DNA of 10,135 bases from Planctomycetota bacterium (GTDB lineage Bacteria; Planctomycetota; Planctomycetia; Pirellulales; Pirellulaceae): contig JAPLNJ010000318.1 in NCBI GenBank assembly GCA_026692885.1, positions 1 to 10,135 on the forward strand, given 5' to 3'. Shown one piece after another: positions 1 through 7,648 of this stretch; position 1 is the stretch's first letter; each line of letters opens with the position of its first letter. The translations under genes were made by a program, and so were the position numbers. The notes under the pieces were generated by a model. That model saw only the letters and a program-made list of their open reading frames with translations. It had not been told where the DNA came from and searched no databases.

Positions 1-416
1 GGCTCGGCAGGAGCCTCGCCCTCCCGTCCGTTGGGCAACCGCGAACTCACTGTCCCGTCGCAGTCCGCCAACGGGTCGGCCGCGCACACCGGGAGCGGCG
101 CTGGCCGCAGCCGGATTCGGAGCACCGTTTGGCAGGTCCGGCAGCGGATGCGGCGATCGTGCAGATCGGGAGTCAACTGGAGCCGCTGGTGACAATGGGG
201 ACACGCGGCACGAGCGGCCAGCGACTGCACGTCCACGTGGCCCGGTTCGCCTCCCGTCACCCCCGCCGCGGACCGCACCGCCAGCACCGAGTCGCAGGCC
301 AGACAGCGCACACGATGGCCGTGCAACTGAGAGTCCAGCCGTAGCGGGTGGTCGCAGTTCGGGCAAGGTGTGTGGACCACCGTCGCCGCCTGCGGACGCG
401 ATTTCGGAGCGATCAT
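1..416 (-). CDS. Twin zinc-ribbon protein, N-terminal part (runs off the window)
   Basis: This frame starts at ATG 416 and stays open to base 1, so only the first 138 residues are visible. It carries two zinc ribbons of identical spacing: C18-x2-C21-x16-C38-x2-C41 and C72-x2-C75-x16-C92-x2-C95. They resemble the short MJ0042-type ribbons found at the N-terminus of many planctomycete and proteobacterial proteins. A less ordered stretch with two further Cys (C111, C119) follows. The start is supported by AAGGAG at 425-430, 8 nt before the ATG. The ATG lies 40 nt after the stop of the membrane-tethered binding protein, so this is the last visible member of that operon. What the missing C-terminal part does cannot be read here. 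In other bacteria SBP-fold proteins of this type often sit beside a von Willebrand A protein, which is one guess for the remainder. Confidence 0.8.
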   Translation of the reverse strand, partial: MIAPKSRPQAATVVHTPCPNCDHPLRLDSQLHGHRVRCLACDSVLAVRSAAGVTGGEPGHVDVQSLAARAACPHCHQRLQLTPDLHDRRIRCRTCQTVLRIRLRPAPLPVCAADPLADCDGTVSSRLPNGREGEAPAE

Positions 417-424
417 GGCCGCAT

Positions 425-430
425 CTCCTT
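425..430 (-). promoter_or_regulatory. Ribosome binding site deciding the zinc-ribbon start
   Basis: AAGGAG on the minus strand lies 8 nt before ATG 416. It supports this start although the gene has no stop inside the window. Confidence 0.65.
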
Positions 431-456
431 CGAGCAATCAAGCCCGTCGCGGGCCA

Positions 457-2433
457 TCAGCGTTGCCCCTGCGAACGCGGCATGGCCAGGCGAATCCAAG
501 CCTGTTGAAGATTCTGAAGCACCTCTCGGGACGGCACCTCACACACCTCTGGTATCTCGACGCGCAGCCCGCACTCCGCGAACCGGACGAACGGGCTCTG
601 GTCTCCATTCACGGGTACGGACGGATTGCCCGGACGGAACCCGTGATTCAACGCCCGTTCCTGGATCGGTGGACTCAGCAGGAATTTGAGGAACGTCTCC
701 GCCGCCTGCTGGTGCTCGGTCGTGGTCCAGGGCGTGTTCAGAATGCAGTACGGATTATCGTTCCACAGGTTGCTTCTGGGATAGATCACCTGCAAGGGAC
801 CCCACCGCTCTTTGGCGTCTTCCAAGTAATCGATAGCCACCGATTCGTAGACCAGCAGCGCGTCGTAACTGCTCGGCCCCTTGAGCGTCATGTCCTTCAT
901 CAGGTTGTCGGTGGAGTTCGACAGGCCCACGACCCCCGTACCGAATCGCGTGAGGTGGTCCTGGAATTCCGGCGTCATGATGTCACTGAGCGTCAGGCCG
1001 GCCGTCTTGCCGGTGTACTCGTATGCCAGAACCAGCAGCGTCATCAGCCCCGAGTTGGACTGATTGGGATGCGTGTGACCGAACTTGAAGCGTCCCCACT
1101 GCGGTCTGCCCGCGATCGTGGCCCAGCCCTGCTTGGCGTGCATCGCATAGCTGAAGGTCCGCAGCGAGACCTCTGGGCACCTGGCGGCATAGGCGTCATA
1201 TCGATCCTTCCACATGACCAGCACCAACGGGGTCAGTGCCAACGTCTCTTCCTTCAAGATGGGCTGCCCTTCGTGCTTCGCTTCCCAAGCATGCAGCAGG
1301 GTCTCGCGATACAGGCTGCTGGCCGGGGACCAAACGTGAATCCGCTCGTCGCCGTCCAGGATGGCGTGCGCACTCTCCAGCGAATCCATCGGCAGCAGGT
1401 TGACGCGAATCCGGCTCCCGTCGTCGGTGTCGACGAACTGCCCGGCGGCCCATTCCAGCCAGTTTCGTTTCTCGGTCCCGTACGCGATACCGATTTCGAT
1501 CCTGCCATCCGCAGCAGACGGTGGTTCAGCGGTGGGCGGCGAGGTTCCTGGCTTGTCTTCCACCTTTGGCGTCTCGACGGGGCGTTCGGCCGAGACCACG
1601 TTTCCTGCCTGGCGCCGGCCCGCGGCCCGTTGGCGTGCCGCTTCATACTGGCGGACCATCGGCTGGGACGCGGACGAATCGGCCTGCAGCGCGCGATCGA
1701 CCACCAGGAGGCTGACACCGGCCAGAGCGCCCGCGAGAACCAAGCCAGCGACAAACTTCCACAGCCTGCGACGTCGTCCACCATGCGATGTCGCCTTGGG
1801 ATCCTCATCCAGGACCACGTCGTAGCCGGGTTCGCCGGCCACTACGGCAGGCGTCGCCGCGTCTGGCACATCGTCGGGCAGCACTTCGTAGCCGAGTGCA
1901 GCCGGGGACGCCGGCGACGGGACGGGACGAGCGAGTGCCCCTACGGCTCCCGCGTCGTTGTTCGCTTTCGCGGCGGCCCGGTTTCGACCGTCCGTCGCCG
2001 CCTTGACCGCCGGTTTCTGGCCCGCCGTGGAGACCCTGCGTACCGGAGACGCGGCGGACGCAGGAGACTCTGGCCGCTTCCCGTTGGTTGGTGGCTTCGC
2101 CGCCACCGTGGGTTTCGGAGCGGTCCGCGGCATGGTTTTGGCAGACGCAGGTTGGACGGCCCGGTTGAGCTTGGCCGTCTCCGATGCCTGTTGATTGTTG
2201 ATGTCGCGGTCCCCCGACAAGAAGGCGTCATCCGGATCCAGATCCAGCGCGTCAATTTCTTCGAGCACGGACTCCAGATCGAAGTCCAGCTCCGGCGGGA
2301 CCGGTTGCTCCCCGGTCATGGAGACCCGGCGCGGCCGAGCCTCCGGTTCGTCGAACACAACCTGCAACTCGTCATCCGTCTCCGCTGGGGCGGGAACTTC
2401 TCGTGACGCCTCAGGACGCTTGACTTTGGGCAT
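457..2433 (-). CDS. Membrane-anchored protein with periplasmic solute-binding-protein domain
   Basis: The protein has 658 residues. Residues 1-225 look disordered and cytoplasmic: an acidic patch (about 47-72), an Ala/Pro/Lys/Arg-rich linker, and two related short motifs, GYEVLPDDVP (181-190) and GYDVVLDEDP (203-212). RRRR (220-223) precedes one membrane helix (about 226-245), so the rest should be outside the membrane. Residues 311 to about 600 look like a type 2 periplasmic binding fold (SBP_bac_11-like): IEIGIAYGTEKRNWLEWAAG at the start, GHTHPNQSNSG (452-462) in the middle, and a late NPYCILNTPW...AAETFLKFLLSP...GFRPGNP block. The ligand cannot be predicted. ATG 2433 lies 3 nt after the stop of the DUF1573-like gene, with GGAGAGG at 2440-2446 inside that gene, implying translational coupling. 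No permease or ATPase of an ABC importer is visible, so a sensing, scaffold or enzyme-like role is as likely as transport. Family level fairly sure; function unknown. Confidence 0.9.
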   Translation of the reverse strand: MPKVKRPEASREVPAPAETDDELQVVFDEPEARPRRVSMTGEQPVPPELDFDLESVLEEIDALDLDPDDAFLSGDRDINNQQASETAKLNRAVQPASAKTMPRTAPKPTVAAKPPTNGKRPESPASAASPVRRVSTAGQKPAVKAATDGRNRAAAKANNDAGAVGALARPVPSPASPAALGYEVLPDDVPDAATPAVVAGEPGYDVVLDEDPKATSHGGRRRRLWKFVAGLVLAGALAGVSLLVVDRALQADSSASQPMVRQYEAARQRAAGRRQAGNVVSAERPVETPKVEDKPGTSPPTAEPPSAADGRIEIGIAYGTEKRNWLEWAAGQFVDTDDGSRIRVNLLPMDSLESAHAILDGDERIHVWSPASSLYRETLLHAWEAKHEGQPILKEETLALTPLVLVMWKDRYDAYAARCPEVSLRTFSYAMHAKQGWATIAGRPQWGRFKFGHTHPNQSNSGLMTLLVLAYEYTGKTAGLTLSDIMTPEFQDHLTRFGTGVVGLSNSTDNLMKDMTLKGPSSYDALLVYESVAIDYLEDAKERWGPLQVIYPRSNLWNDNPYCILNTPWTTTEHQQAAETFLKFLLSPPIQERALNHGFRPGNPSVPVNGDQSPFVRFAECGLRVEIPEVCEVPSREVLQNLQQAWIRLAMPRSQGQR

Positions 2434-2436
2434 AAT

Positions 2437-3600
2437 TCACCTCTCCGGTCGAACTGAGAAGAACACCTTCAGCTGTAAGTTCTCGATGCGGGGATGATCC
2501 ACCTCCACGTGGATCTCGCCGTAGCGCAGACCGAGATAATCGCATGGCGGAGCATCGGGAGACACTTCGATGTTGAAGTGGTACAGCCCCATTGTTGGGT
2601 TGTCGCTCCGTATCGGTTCGATGCTGACTTTCAGAAAGTCCGGTTTGGTATGGATCGCGGCTATTCGGACGTCAGGTTCCGAATCGCGGACCTTCATCAG
2701 CAGTTGCTGCTTCAGCCCCTGGCCAAGCCGTAGGTGGCCCAGATCCACCGCACCATTGCTCTCCACCCCGTCCCCGTACAAGGCGAATCGCCGCAACACG
2801 CGACCCGCGATCGGCAGTTCCAGCGTCTCCAACCCGGCTGGCGCGGAACCCGGTTCTGCGACCGGCGCGACGCGGACCTTCAGCCCGCCCTGAATGGGGC
2901 CTCGCGACATATCCGCGGGTGCCGTCAGAGCCAGCCGATAACCGCATTTGGCTTCGCAAGTCTGCAAGACTTCGACAGCCGCGGGTTCTACCGTCCAGGT
3001 GGCTCCGGGCAGCGAACAGCTCACATCCTCGACGGTGAACGCGTCCCAAGCCTGCGAAAAAATGATCGTCTCCGCCACAGACGAACGGCTGGGGTGCACC
3101 TCACCCAAGGACAACACCGGCGGGTCAGCGGCGAACACGAAACGGACGGTCCCCTCGACCGTGAAAATCAGTTTACGGTAGAAGGGGTCGTCGGTATGCA
3201 CGAGCACCTCGCGGCTGAAGGCAGGCCCTTCCCGCCCCGTGCTCCACGTCACGCGGACCGCGCCCGTCTCGCCCGGCGGGATGCAGTTGCGCAGGATCTC
3301 ACAGCGGATCGCCGGATCCGGGGACGGGTCGCCCGACAGCGTCAGCGGGGCCTTGCCGTCGTTTCGAACGACGAACTCGTGGGAGCCTTCGCTGCCAGCG
3401 TCCCACGTTCCGAACGCATGTTTGGTCTGCGGTGTCACGGCCGTCGGCAGCTCGGTGGGCAGCACACGCGGCTTCGGCACCCGCGTCAGGTGGTTGTCGG
3501 CACGCGGCTCGCGATTACAGGGCCCATACACGGGCGCGGCGAGCACTCCGCACAGGAATATCGACCGCACGATCCGTATTTTGCCCACAGGGTTCCACAT
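2437..3600 (-). CDS. Secreted DUF1573-like protein with repeated Ig-like domains
   Basis: I start this 387-residue protein at ATG 3600 because GGAGGT lies 7 nt upstream. The frame itself is open back to 4575, but that extension only overlaps pilin 1 in another frame. Residues 8-26 form a signal peptide (basic start, IVRSIFLCGVLAAPVYG). The next residues PC could suggest lipidation, but Pro before Cys is a poor lipobox. Residues 62-152 read like DUF1573: FGTWDAGSEGSHEFVVRNDG, a central Cys pair (C100, C106), then IPPGETGAVRVTW. Two further beta-rich stretches (about 160-270 and 284-383) look like degenerate copies. DUF1573 relates to ASPM/SPD-2/Hydin Ig-like folds and is common in Planctomycetota and Bacteroidota; its function is not defined. 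It is coupled to the next gene by a 3-nt gap. A role in adhesion or assembly outside the membrane is inference. Confidence 0.85.
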   Translation of the reverse strand: MWNPVGKIRIVRSIFLCGVLAAPVYGPCNREPRADNHLTRVPKPRVLPTELPTAVTPQTKHAFGTWDAGSEGSHEFVVRNDGKAPLTLSGDPSPDPAIRCEILRNCIPPGETGAVRVTWSTGREGPAFSREVLVHTDDPFYRKLIFTVEGTVRFVFAADPPVLSLGEVHPSRSSVAETIIFSQAWDAFTVEDVSCSLPGATWTVEPAAVEVLQTCEAKCGYRLALTAPADMSRGPIQGGLKVRVAPVAEPGSAPAGLETLELPIAGRVLRRFALYGDGVESNGAVDLGHLRLGQGLKQQLLMKVRDSEPDVRIAAIHTKPDFLKVSIEPIRSDNPTMGLYHFNIEVSPDAPPCDYLGLRYGEIHVEVDHPRIENLQLKVFFSVRPER

Positions 3601-3607
3601 ACGATCT

Positions 3608-3613
3608 ACCTCC
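3608..3613 (-). promoter_or_regulatory. Ribosome binding site deciding the DUF1573-like start
   Basis: GGAGGT on the minus strand lies 7 nt upstream of ATG 3600. This is the main reason for rejecting the much longer open frame that runs back to 4575. Confidence 0.75.
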
Positions 3614-3638
3614 CTCGGCTCACAGCCGATGCGTTTCT

Positions 3639-3733
3639 GCCGCCGCGAGTAAGCGGCTGTCAAGGAATAGCTCCGCGCTTTCGTCGTAGAGGGGACTTCC
3701 GTCCACTCAGGCGGAATGAATTCCGCCCTACGA
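3639..3733. repeat. Compound REP-like hairpin cluster between pilin 1 and DUF1573-like gene
   Basis: The 152-nt gap holds stacked inverted repeats. GCCGC/GCGGC (3642-3646 and 3653-3657) close a 6-nt loop. TCGTAG at 3684-3689 and CTACGA at 3728-3733 are outer arms around a 38-nt interior, continued by GGG/CCC with one extra A. Inside lies the near-palindrome GGCGGAATGAATTCCGCC (3710-3727). The CCCTACG end resembles the TCCTACG next to the hairpin at 10076-10128, suggesting one family of planctomycete intergenic palindromes. It could stabilise or attenuate the transcript between the two genes. No U-tract follows, so I do not call it a terminator. Confidence 0.6.
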
Positions 3734-3752
3734 GGTTGTTTCTTGCCAGCCG

Positions 3753-4916
3753 CTACGGCAACCGCCGCGCGTCCAGCGAGTACAGGCTCATCACATCTTC
3801 CGGCGCCAGTTCCACGATAGCGTCTGCAAATCCGCCGCCAGACGCCGCCGGAAATCCGTTGTTCAGATAGCCGTCCTTGTTTGCATCCCGGAACGAGCGA
3901 ACGCTGCCGTCGGCAAACACGATATTGGCAATGCCGGCGTGGACGGGTGCTAGTCCGCGATAGTCCTGTAACACCTGCCGGTTCCAGGTTGCCCACCAAC
4001 CCGTTGCTCCATCGCGAGGCACTCCGTTGAACGAGGGAGTCTGCAGGTTGCTCGTCAACACGGGGCCTGCCGTAAATGACAAGACTGTCGGCACCCCCGC
4101 GAAATGCGGACCCAAGGCCAAACTCAACGCGCCGTTGGACGCCCCATCGCCCAGCAGCGGGATGTTGGTGGACGGGGCTTTCGCCGCATCGAGGAAGACG
4201 TGCGAAAGGGGGCCGTGCGTGGCGTTGCGTGACCGCAACGAGAGAAGCGGGGTTGGGTCGCAACTGGCCTGGGCCAGTTTGGGGTTGCCGTCCGGTCCGA
4301 GCGTCACGCCGCCTCGCACCAGGAACCAAGTCGCGGTAAAGTTCGTGTTGTACTTGAGTTTCAGGACTTGCGATTCCACCAATTGACGCCGCGGCTCGCC
4401 GCCTGGCGCCAGACCCAATGCCGCAATCTGGCGGCACGGATTTGTCAGTAGACTGCCGTCGGGCAGCGTGGCCGTCGGACTGCCCAAGCGATCCACGCAC
4501 GTATTGAACCCCGCGGTGTTCAGGTTCAGCAGGTCGTCGTAGGCAGCACTGATCTGAGCGGGATTCCCCGGACACAACATGTCGCCCACGGGGATGCCTT
4601 GATTCACTAAGTCGGCGACCCAGCCGATCTCGGTGACCGGACCGTCGCGATTCCAGTCAAACGCGCCGGTACACAAAGCCGAAGTGCTGGAGGTTTGGGC
4701 GTGTACCAGCAAGCCCAATCCGATCTGCCGAAGATTGTTCTGGCACGTTGACTTGCGGGCCGCGTTCCGCGCGGCGCCCATGGCCGGCAGTAGCATCGCG
4801 ACCAGAATCGTAATCAGGGAGATCACCACTAGCATCTCGACCAGCGTGAAGCCCGCCCTCCGGCCGCGGCGTCCACCGCGGCCCGCTGCCATGCGGAGAC
4901 GATTGTGAATAACCAT
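3753..4916 (-). CDS. Pilin-like protein 1: prepilin N-terminus, H-X9-DG C-terminus (DUF1559 class)
   Basis: The protein has 387 residues from ATG 4916. A basic leader ([10 protein letters not shown]) ends at a prepilin peptidase site, G22|FTLVE, with Glu at +5. A single hydrophobic helix (about 23-46) and the usual [19 protein letters not shown] stretch follow, so it should be processed and assembled as a pseudopilin. The C-terminus has the H-X9-DG signature, H326 with D336-G337 in FADGSVRSF, followed at once by D344-x-N346-x-D348-G349, a calcium-loop-like motif. Blocks shared with pilin 2 include GWVAD-x-VN, LCP-x-NP, WFLVR-x-GV, GPLS and NKDGYLN-x-GF. Cys60-region residues and Cys115/Cys161 could form disulfides. 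An upstream ATG (4958) is in frame but gives an unusually long leader. This family is expanded in planctomycetes; which filament or secretion system it serves is unknown. Confidence 0.93.
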   Translation of the reverse strand: MVIHNRLRMAAGRGGRRGRRAGFTLVEMLVVISLITILVAMLLPAMGAARNAARKSTCQNNLRQIGLGLLVHAQTSSTSALCTGAFDWNRDGPVTEIGWVADLVNQGIPVGDMLCPGNPAQISAAYDDLLNLNTAGFNTCVDRLGSPTATLPDGSLLTNPCRQIAALGLAPGGEPRRQLVESQVLKLKYNTNFTATWFLVRGGVTLGPDGNPKLAQASCDPTPLLSLRSRNATHGPLSHVFLDAAKAPSTNIPLLGDGASNGALSLALGPHFAGVPTVLSFTAGPVLTSNLQTPSFNGVPRDGATGWWATWNRQVLQDYRGLAPVHAGIANIVFADGSVRSFRDANKDGYLNNGFPAASGGGFADAIVELAPEDVMSLYSLDARRLP

Positions 4917-4920
4917 GGTC

Positions 4921-4926
4921 CCTCCT
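4921..4926 (-). promoter_or_regulatory. Ribosome binding site deciding the pilin 1 start
   Basis: AGGAGG on the minus strand lies 4 nt before ATG 4916. That is slightly close but a perfect core, and it favours 4916 over the in-frame ATG at 4958. Confidence 0.65.
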
Positions 4927-5022
4927 AATGCGGCCTCACGGTCGCAACCAAGTAGCATGACTCTCCAAAGCCGTGCTTGTGCGAATCCTCAGTGGCAAGT
5001 CACCCCCGATGCTGCTCGGCTA

Positions 5023-5272
5023 CTAGCACCAAACGTTATTTTGGCCCTTGCGAGTAAAGCATGAGCCTTGACGGTTCAGCAGGGACAGGACGCGAGACAA
5101 GGGGTCAGACGTACAGATTTCAGTTTTCGCGGTCGTGTGCCCAATCCCATAAAAAGCCTACGGCCCGCGAAAACTTAAATCTGTACGTCTGACCCCAGCT
5201 GGCGGTCCGTCTATGCGAAACCGTAAGACCCCATGCTTGACACCGATAACCCCGAAAACCGTTTGGTGCCAG
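5023..5272. mobile_element. MITE-like nested palindromic element, copy A
   Basis: This non-coding element of about 250 bp is palindromic at two levels. The outer ends (CACCAAACG from 5028; CCGTTTGGTGCC ending 5270) belong to arms of about 75 nt sharing the pattern CAAACGGT...AAG-x-ATGAG...ACGGTT..GCA...ACG. The inner arms are 32 nt each (5101-5132 and 5165-5196), begin GGGGTCAGACGTAC, and differ by one base when paired; the loop is 32 nt. Copy B at 9369-9619 is about 90% identical by eye in the arms and lies in inverted orientation. No ORF of its own is convincing. GGGGTCAG/CTGACCCC ends are reminiscent of hairpins mobilised by REP-associated (IS200-like) transposases, but that link is inference. 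It ends about 105 nt before the pilin 1 start, so it may carry or disturb the promoter. Confidence 0.8.
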
Positions 5273-5518
5273 AGAGCCAGGCTACCAAGAGACTCGCACC
5301 AGGCCCGCATCCTCCGGGTGAAGACTCCCGCAGTGTTCTTGCCGGCCATCACGATAGCACTTCAACGTGACGGGACGATTATGCCAGGCTTAGCGTTGTG
5401 TGAACTGTCTGTGAAGAAACGGCTAGCGGTCGCGTTTCCTGCACGGACTGTGAGGCAGGTTTCCCCACCTGTCATTTCGATGAATGCAAGCAGGTTAGGA
5501 CTTGTTCTTTTCCAGCCA
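5273..5518. other. Gap downstream of the lipoprotein gene
   Basis: These 246 bp between the lipoprotein stop and MITE copy A hold no convincing gene. A weak hairpin, CAGGT/ACCTG around 5457-5472, is the nearest thing to a terminator and lacks a U-tract. CGGCTAGCG near 5422-5430 matches part of the palindrome at 9657-9682 and could be a decayed copy. Confidence 0.4.
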
Positions 5519-7534
5519 CTAACCGGCCGTTGGGCGATGGCTAGCCACGGGTTGCGGCTTGGCGGACAGGCTCGCGTCCTCAGCCTCGGCGATACGTTTT
5601 TCCATGCGAGACTTCGCGAAACTGGCGGACAGCTTCGGCAGCGCCTCACGATACCAATGGGCTGCCCGCCGCCGCGCGTGGGCGAGTTCCAGTCGCAGAG
5701 TCGCCGTGTCCGCCCAGTCCCACCAGCCATCAGCCACGTCGACCTGTTGGTCGGTGGTCGCGGGGGGCCTCAGTTCACGTTGGGCCAACTGGCGGAGGGT
5801 GACGTCGTCCCCCCGAACCAACCGCGCCAGACCGCGTTCCCAATCGCCTTTCACCAGACACAGGTAGCGGCCCACGGCGGCATTGGCGGCTGAATCAGCG
5901 GGCGACTGAACCAGCGTGTAAGCATGCTTGCTGATACGCCGCTGGGCCGTTCGCGATTGCTCCAACTCCTCCAGCTTTCTGGACAAGCGGATCAGCTCCT
6001 CGCGCCGGTTATCCCGGCGAGCAATGTTCTGGGCCAAGGCGAACAGCCGCTGGGCGTGAGTGAAGTCATCCTTGGCCAGGGCTTGCTCGCCCAGGCGCAG
6101 GGCGTGCTTGCAGATCCCTTGCCATTCGTCGGTGGTTTGGGCGACAGCCCCCGCCTGTTCTAGCGACTTCAGTTGTAACGGCAGCGGATCGACGCGATAA
6201 CTCGCGGCCATTTCCAAGATCGCGTGGAACGCCGTGTCCACGTCACCGGCCTGGGCCGCGACATCGCGGGCCGCGCGCAGCAACACGTACATCCCCGCCG
6301 GGTCCGCGGCCAGACTGCCGCTCTGGTCAAACATCTTCCGGGCCAGCGCCCGCCGCTCCGGCAGGCTCTTGGCGGTCTTGTAAAGATCGCCATAGATCTC
6401 CCGAAACATGGCCGCCGCCTGCTGCAGAGCTGCGTTGTCCGGAACCGCCCAGCGGCCGTCCGGCGCGCTGGCCGGAGACGACGCCTGCGCGTCGGTGGCC
6501 TGACCAACTTCGGGAACCAGCGTCTGTGCCCCGGGCGTTTCCTGTTGCGAGTTGCCGACGGCCTTGGCGGCCACGCTTTCGCCAGCCGGGGCAGGCGCGA
6601 AACGGACCAGCGGATGAGCCTGCAATTCCTCGATCAGCTTCGTGTCCACGTCCGGGGCAGGTGTGCCGGTCACCTCCAGGATCTTGACCGCCTCGCCTCC
6701 GGCCGGCGTGCTTAGGGCCAGCAGGTCGTGATCGGCGATATTCGCCGAAATCCGGCGCACTGTCCCGTCTGCGAACAACGCAAAACAGCAGTCCTCATGC
6801 CGGCTGAACAAATCCTGCTGCAGCGTCTCGCGATTCCAGGCGTAGTCCTCGGGCGCGGTCCACGGAACGGCTCGGTCGTCGCCGACCTCAACCAGCAGCA
6901 GTGTGTTTTCTGGTCCGTCCCGGCAATCGTCCGCAACAGTCCCATCGGCATTGGCATACATGGTATTGGGACCGGTGATCAGGACCAGGTTCGTCTTCCC
7001 GTCGGTGCGATCCGGTGACTTGAAGACGTCTGGAATTTGATCGAGCAGTTTGCGATTGTGCGGACTGTCCCAAGGCTCATTGAGCCGAAACTTCTGGTAC
7101 AGGTCCCTGTGCCCCAGGAACAGCAACAACTTGACGCGCCAACTCAGGGCCCCCGCCCGACGGTGTGGATAGCTGCTGTCCCGCGCTCGGCTGGCTGCGA
7201 AGGCTTGACCAAGTTGCGTTAACTGCGCTGCGACGCGTACGCGACGATCCCTTTCCGACAACTGGGTGCCGGACGCCGTCGCCGCGGCGGATCCTCCCTT
7301 CGCTGCTTGGCCGGATGGCGTGGCAGCCGACGTTGCCGCCGCAGTGGCGGGACTTGTACTGGCAGTCGACGGTTGAGCTGACGGCGTTTGGCCGCTCGGA
7401 AAAGTGGACGCTGTTGCCACAGGCGGACTGTCATCCGACGGCCGAGGCTTGGGCATGCGATAGTCCTTCGAACCTCCGCAACCAGCACCCAACAGGGACA
7501 GGATTACCAGGATGCCCCAGCACGTAATCCGCAT
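5519..7534 (-). CDS. Lipoprotein fusing an H-X9-DG domain to a planctomycete helical domain
   Basis: The protein has 671 residues from ATG 7534. A lipoprotein signal (MRITCWGILVILSLLGAGC) predicts lipidation at C19. A Ser/Thr/Ala/Pro-rich linker (about 35-90) follows. Residues 93-282 resemble the DUF1559 body without its pilin helix: LSWRVKLLLFLGHRDLYQKF, EPWDSPHN, DGPENTLLLVEVGDDRAVPW, then H246 with D256-G257 (HEDCCFALFADG, an exact H-X9-DG). After a second linker, residues 360-650 are helical and recall a domain I associate with planctomycetes: AVPDNAALQQA...IYGDLYKTAK, GMYVLLRAARDVAAQAGD, AVGRYLCLVKGDWERGLARL, WWDWA, AHWYREALP. Its role is not known to me. It probably sits on a membrane facing the periplasm. 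It follows pilin 2 after a 114-nt gap with a hairpin and is likely in the same operon. The start could instead be TTG 7558. Confidence 0.88.
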   Translation of the reverse strand: MRITCWGILVILSLLGAGCGGSKDYRMPKPRPSDDSPPVATASTFPSGQTPSAQPSTASTSPATAAATSAATPSGQAAKGGSAAATASGTQLSERDRRVRVAAQLTQLGQAFAASRARDSSYPHRRAGALSWRVKLLLFLGHRDLYQKFRLNEPWDSPHNRKLLDQIPDVFKSPDRTDGKTNLVLITGPNTMYANADGTVADDCRDGPENTLLLVEVGDDRAVPWTAPEDYAWNRETLQQDLFSRHEDCCFALFADGTVRRISANIADHDLLALSTPAGGEAVKILEVTGTPAPDVDTKLIEELQAHPLVRFAPAPAGESVAAKAVGNSQQETPGAQTLVPEVGQATDAQASSPASAPDGRWAVPDNAALQQAAAMFREIYGDLYKTAKSLPERRALARKMFDQSGSLAADPAGMYVLLRAARDVAAQAGDVDTAFHAILEMAASYRVDPLPLQLKSLEQAGAVAQTTDEWQGICKHALRLGEQALAKDDFTHAQRLFALAQNIARRDNRREELIRLSRKLEELEQSRTAQRRISKHAYTLVQSPADSAANAAVGRYLCLVKGDWERGLARLVRGDDVTLRQLAQRELRPPATTDQQVDVADGWWDWADTATLRLELAHARRRAAHWYREALPKLSASFAKSRMEKRIAEAEDASLSAKPQPVASHRPTAG

Positions 7535-7541
7535 TGCATGT

Positions 7542-7546
7542 CTCCC
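7542..7546 (-). promoter_or_regulatory. Ribosome binding site for the lipoprotein ATG
   Basis: GGGAG lies 7 nt before ATG 7534. It competes with the stronger AAGGAGG (7565-7571), which lies 6 nt before an in-frame TTG at 7558. The shorter product has the more typical lipoprotein signal, so I prefer 7534. Confidence 0.55.
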
Positions 7547-7563
7547 ACATAAAATCAAACGAC

Positions 7564-7598
7564 GCCTCCTTGCGACCGAAGCACGGCCGCAAGGAGGC
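7564..7598 (-). promoter_or_regulatory. Perfect 11-bp hairpin enclosing a Shine-Dalgarno, ahead of the lipoprotein
   Basis: In the minus-strand transcript GCCTCCTTGCG (7598-7588) pairs perfectly with CGCAAGGAGGC (7574-7564) around a 13-nt loop. The downstream arm contains AAGGAGG, a full SD; the upstream arm contains CCTCCTT, identical to the anti-SD core of 16S rRNA. The SD is 6 nt from an in-frame TTG (7558) of the lipoprotein frame. The hairpin could therefore gate translation of that start. It could also act as a stabiliser or weak terminator after pilin 2; the run after it (GTCGTTTGATTTT) is only partly T-rich. Confidence 0.6.
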
Positions 7599-7648
7599 AG
7601 GTTAGAACGACGAGTGGCCAGATGGGTAAGTGGCGTGGTCCGGCCACG

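Noticed and set aside
370..2406. 678-aa open frame on the plus strand
   Set aside because: It is antisense to the SBP-fold protein, rich in Arg/His/Gly without domain sense, and reflects GC-rich codon bias of the real gene.
3601..4575. N-terminal extension of the DUF1573-like frame
   Set aside because: It runs through the hairpin gap and across pilin 1 in another frame; a signal peptide and GGAGGT mark ATG 3600 as the start.
5213..5893. 226-aa plus-strand frame
   Set aside because: It starts inside MITE copy A and continues antisense to the lipoprotein gene.
7564..7598. Rho-independent terminator after pilin 2
   Set aside because: The stem is strong but no uninterrupted U-tract follows, and the SD content suggests a different role; a weak terminator cannot be excluded.
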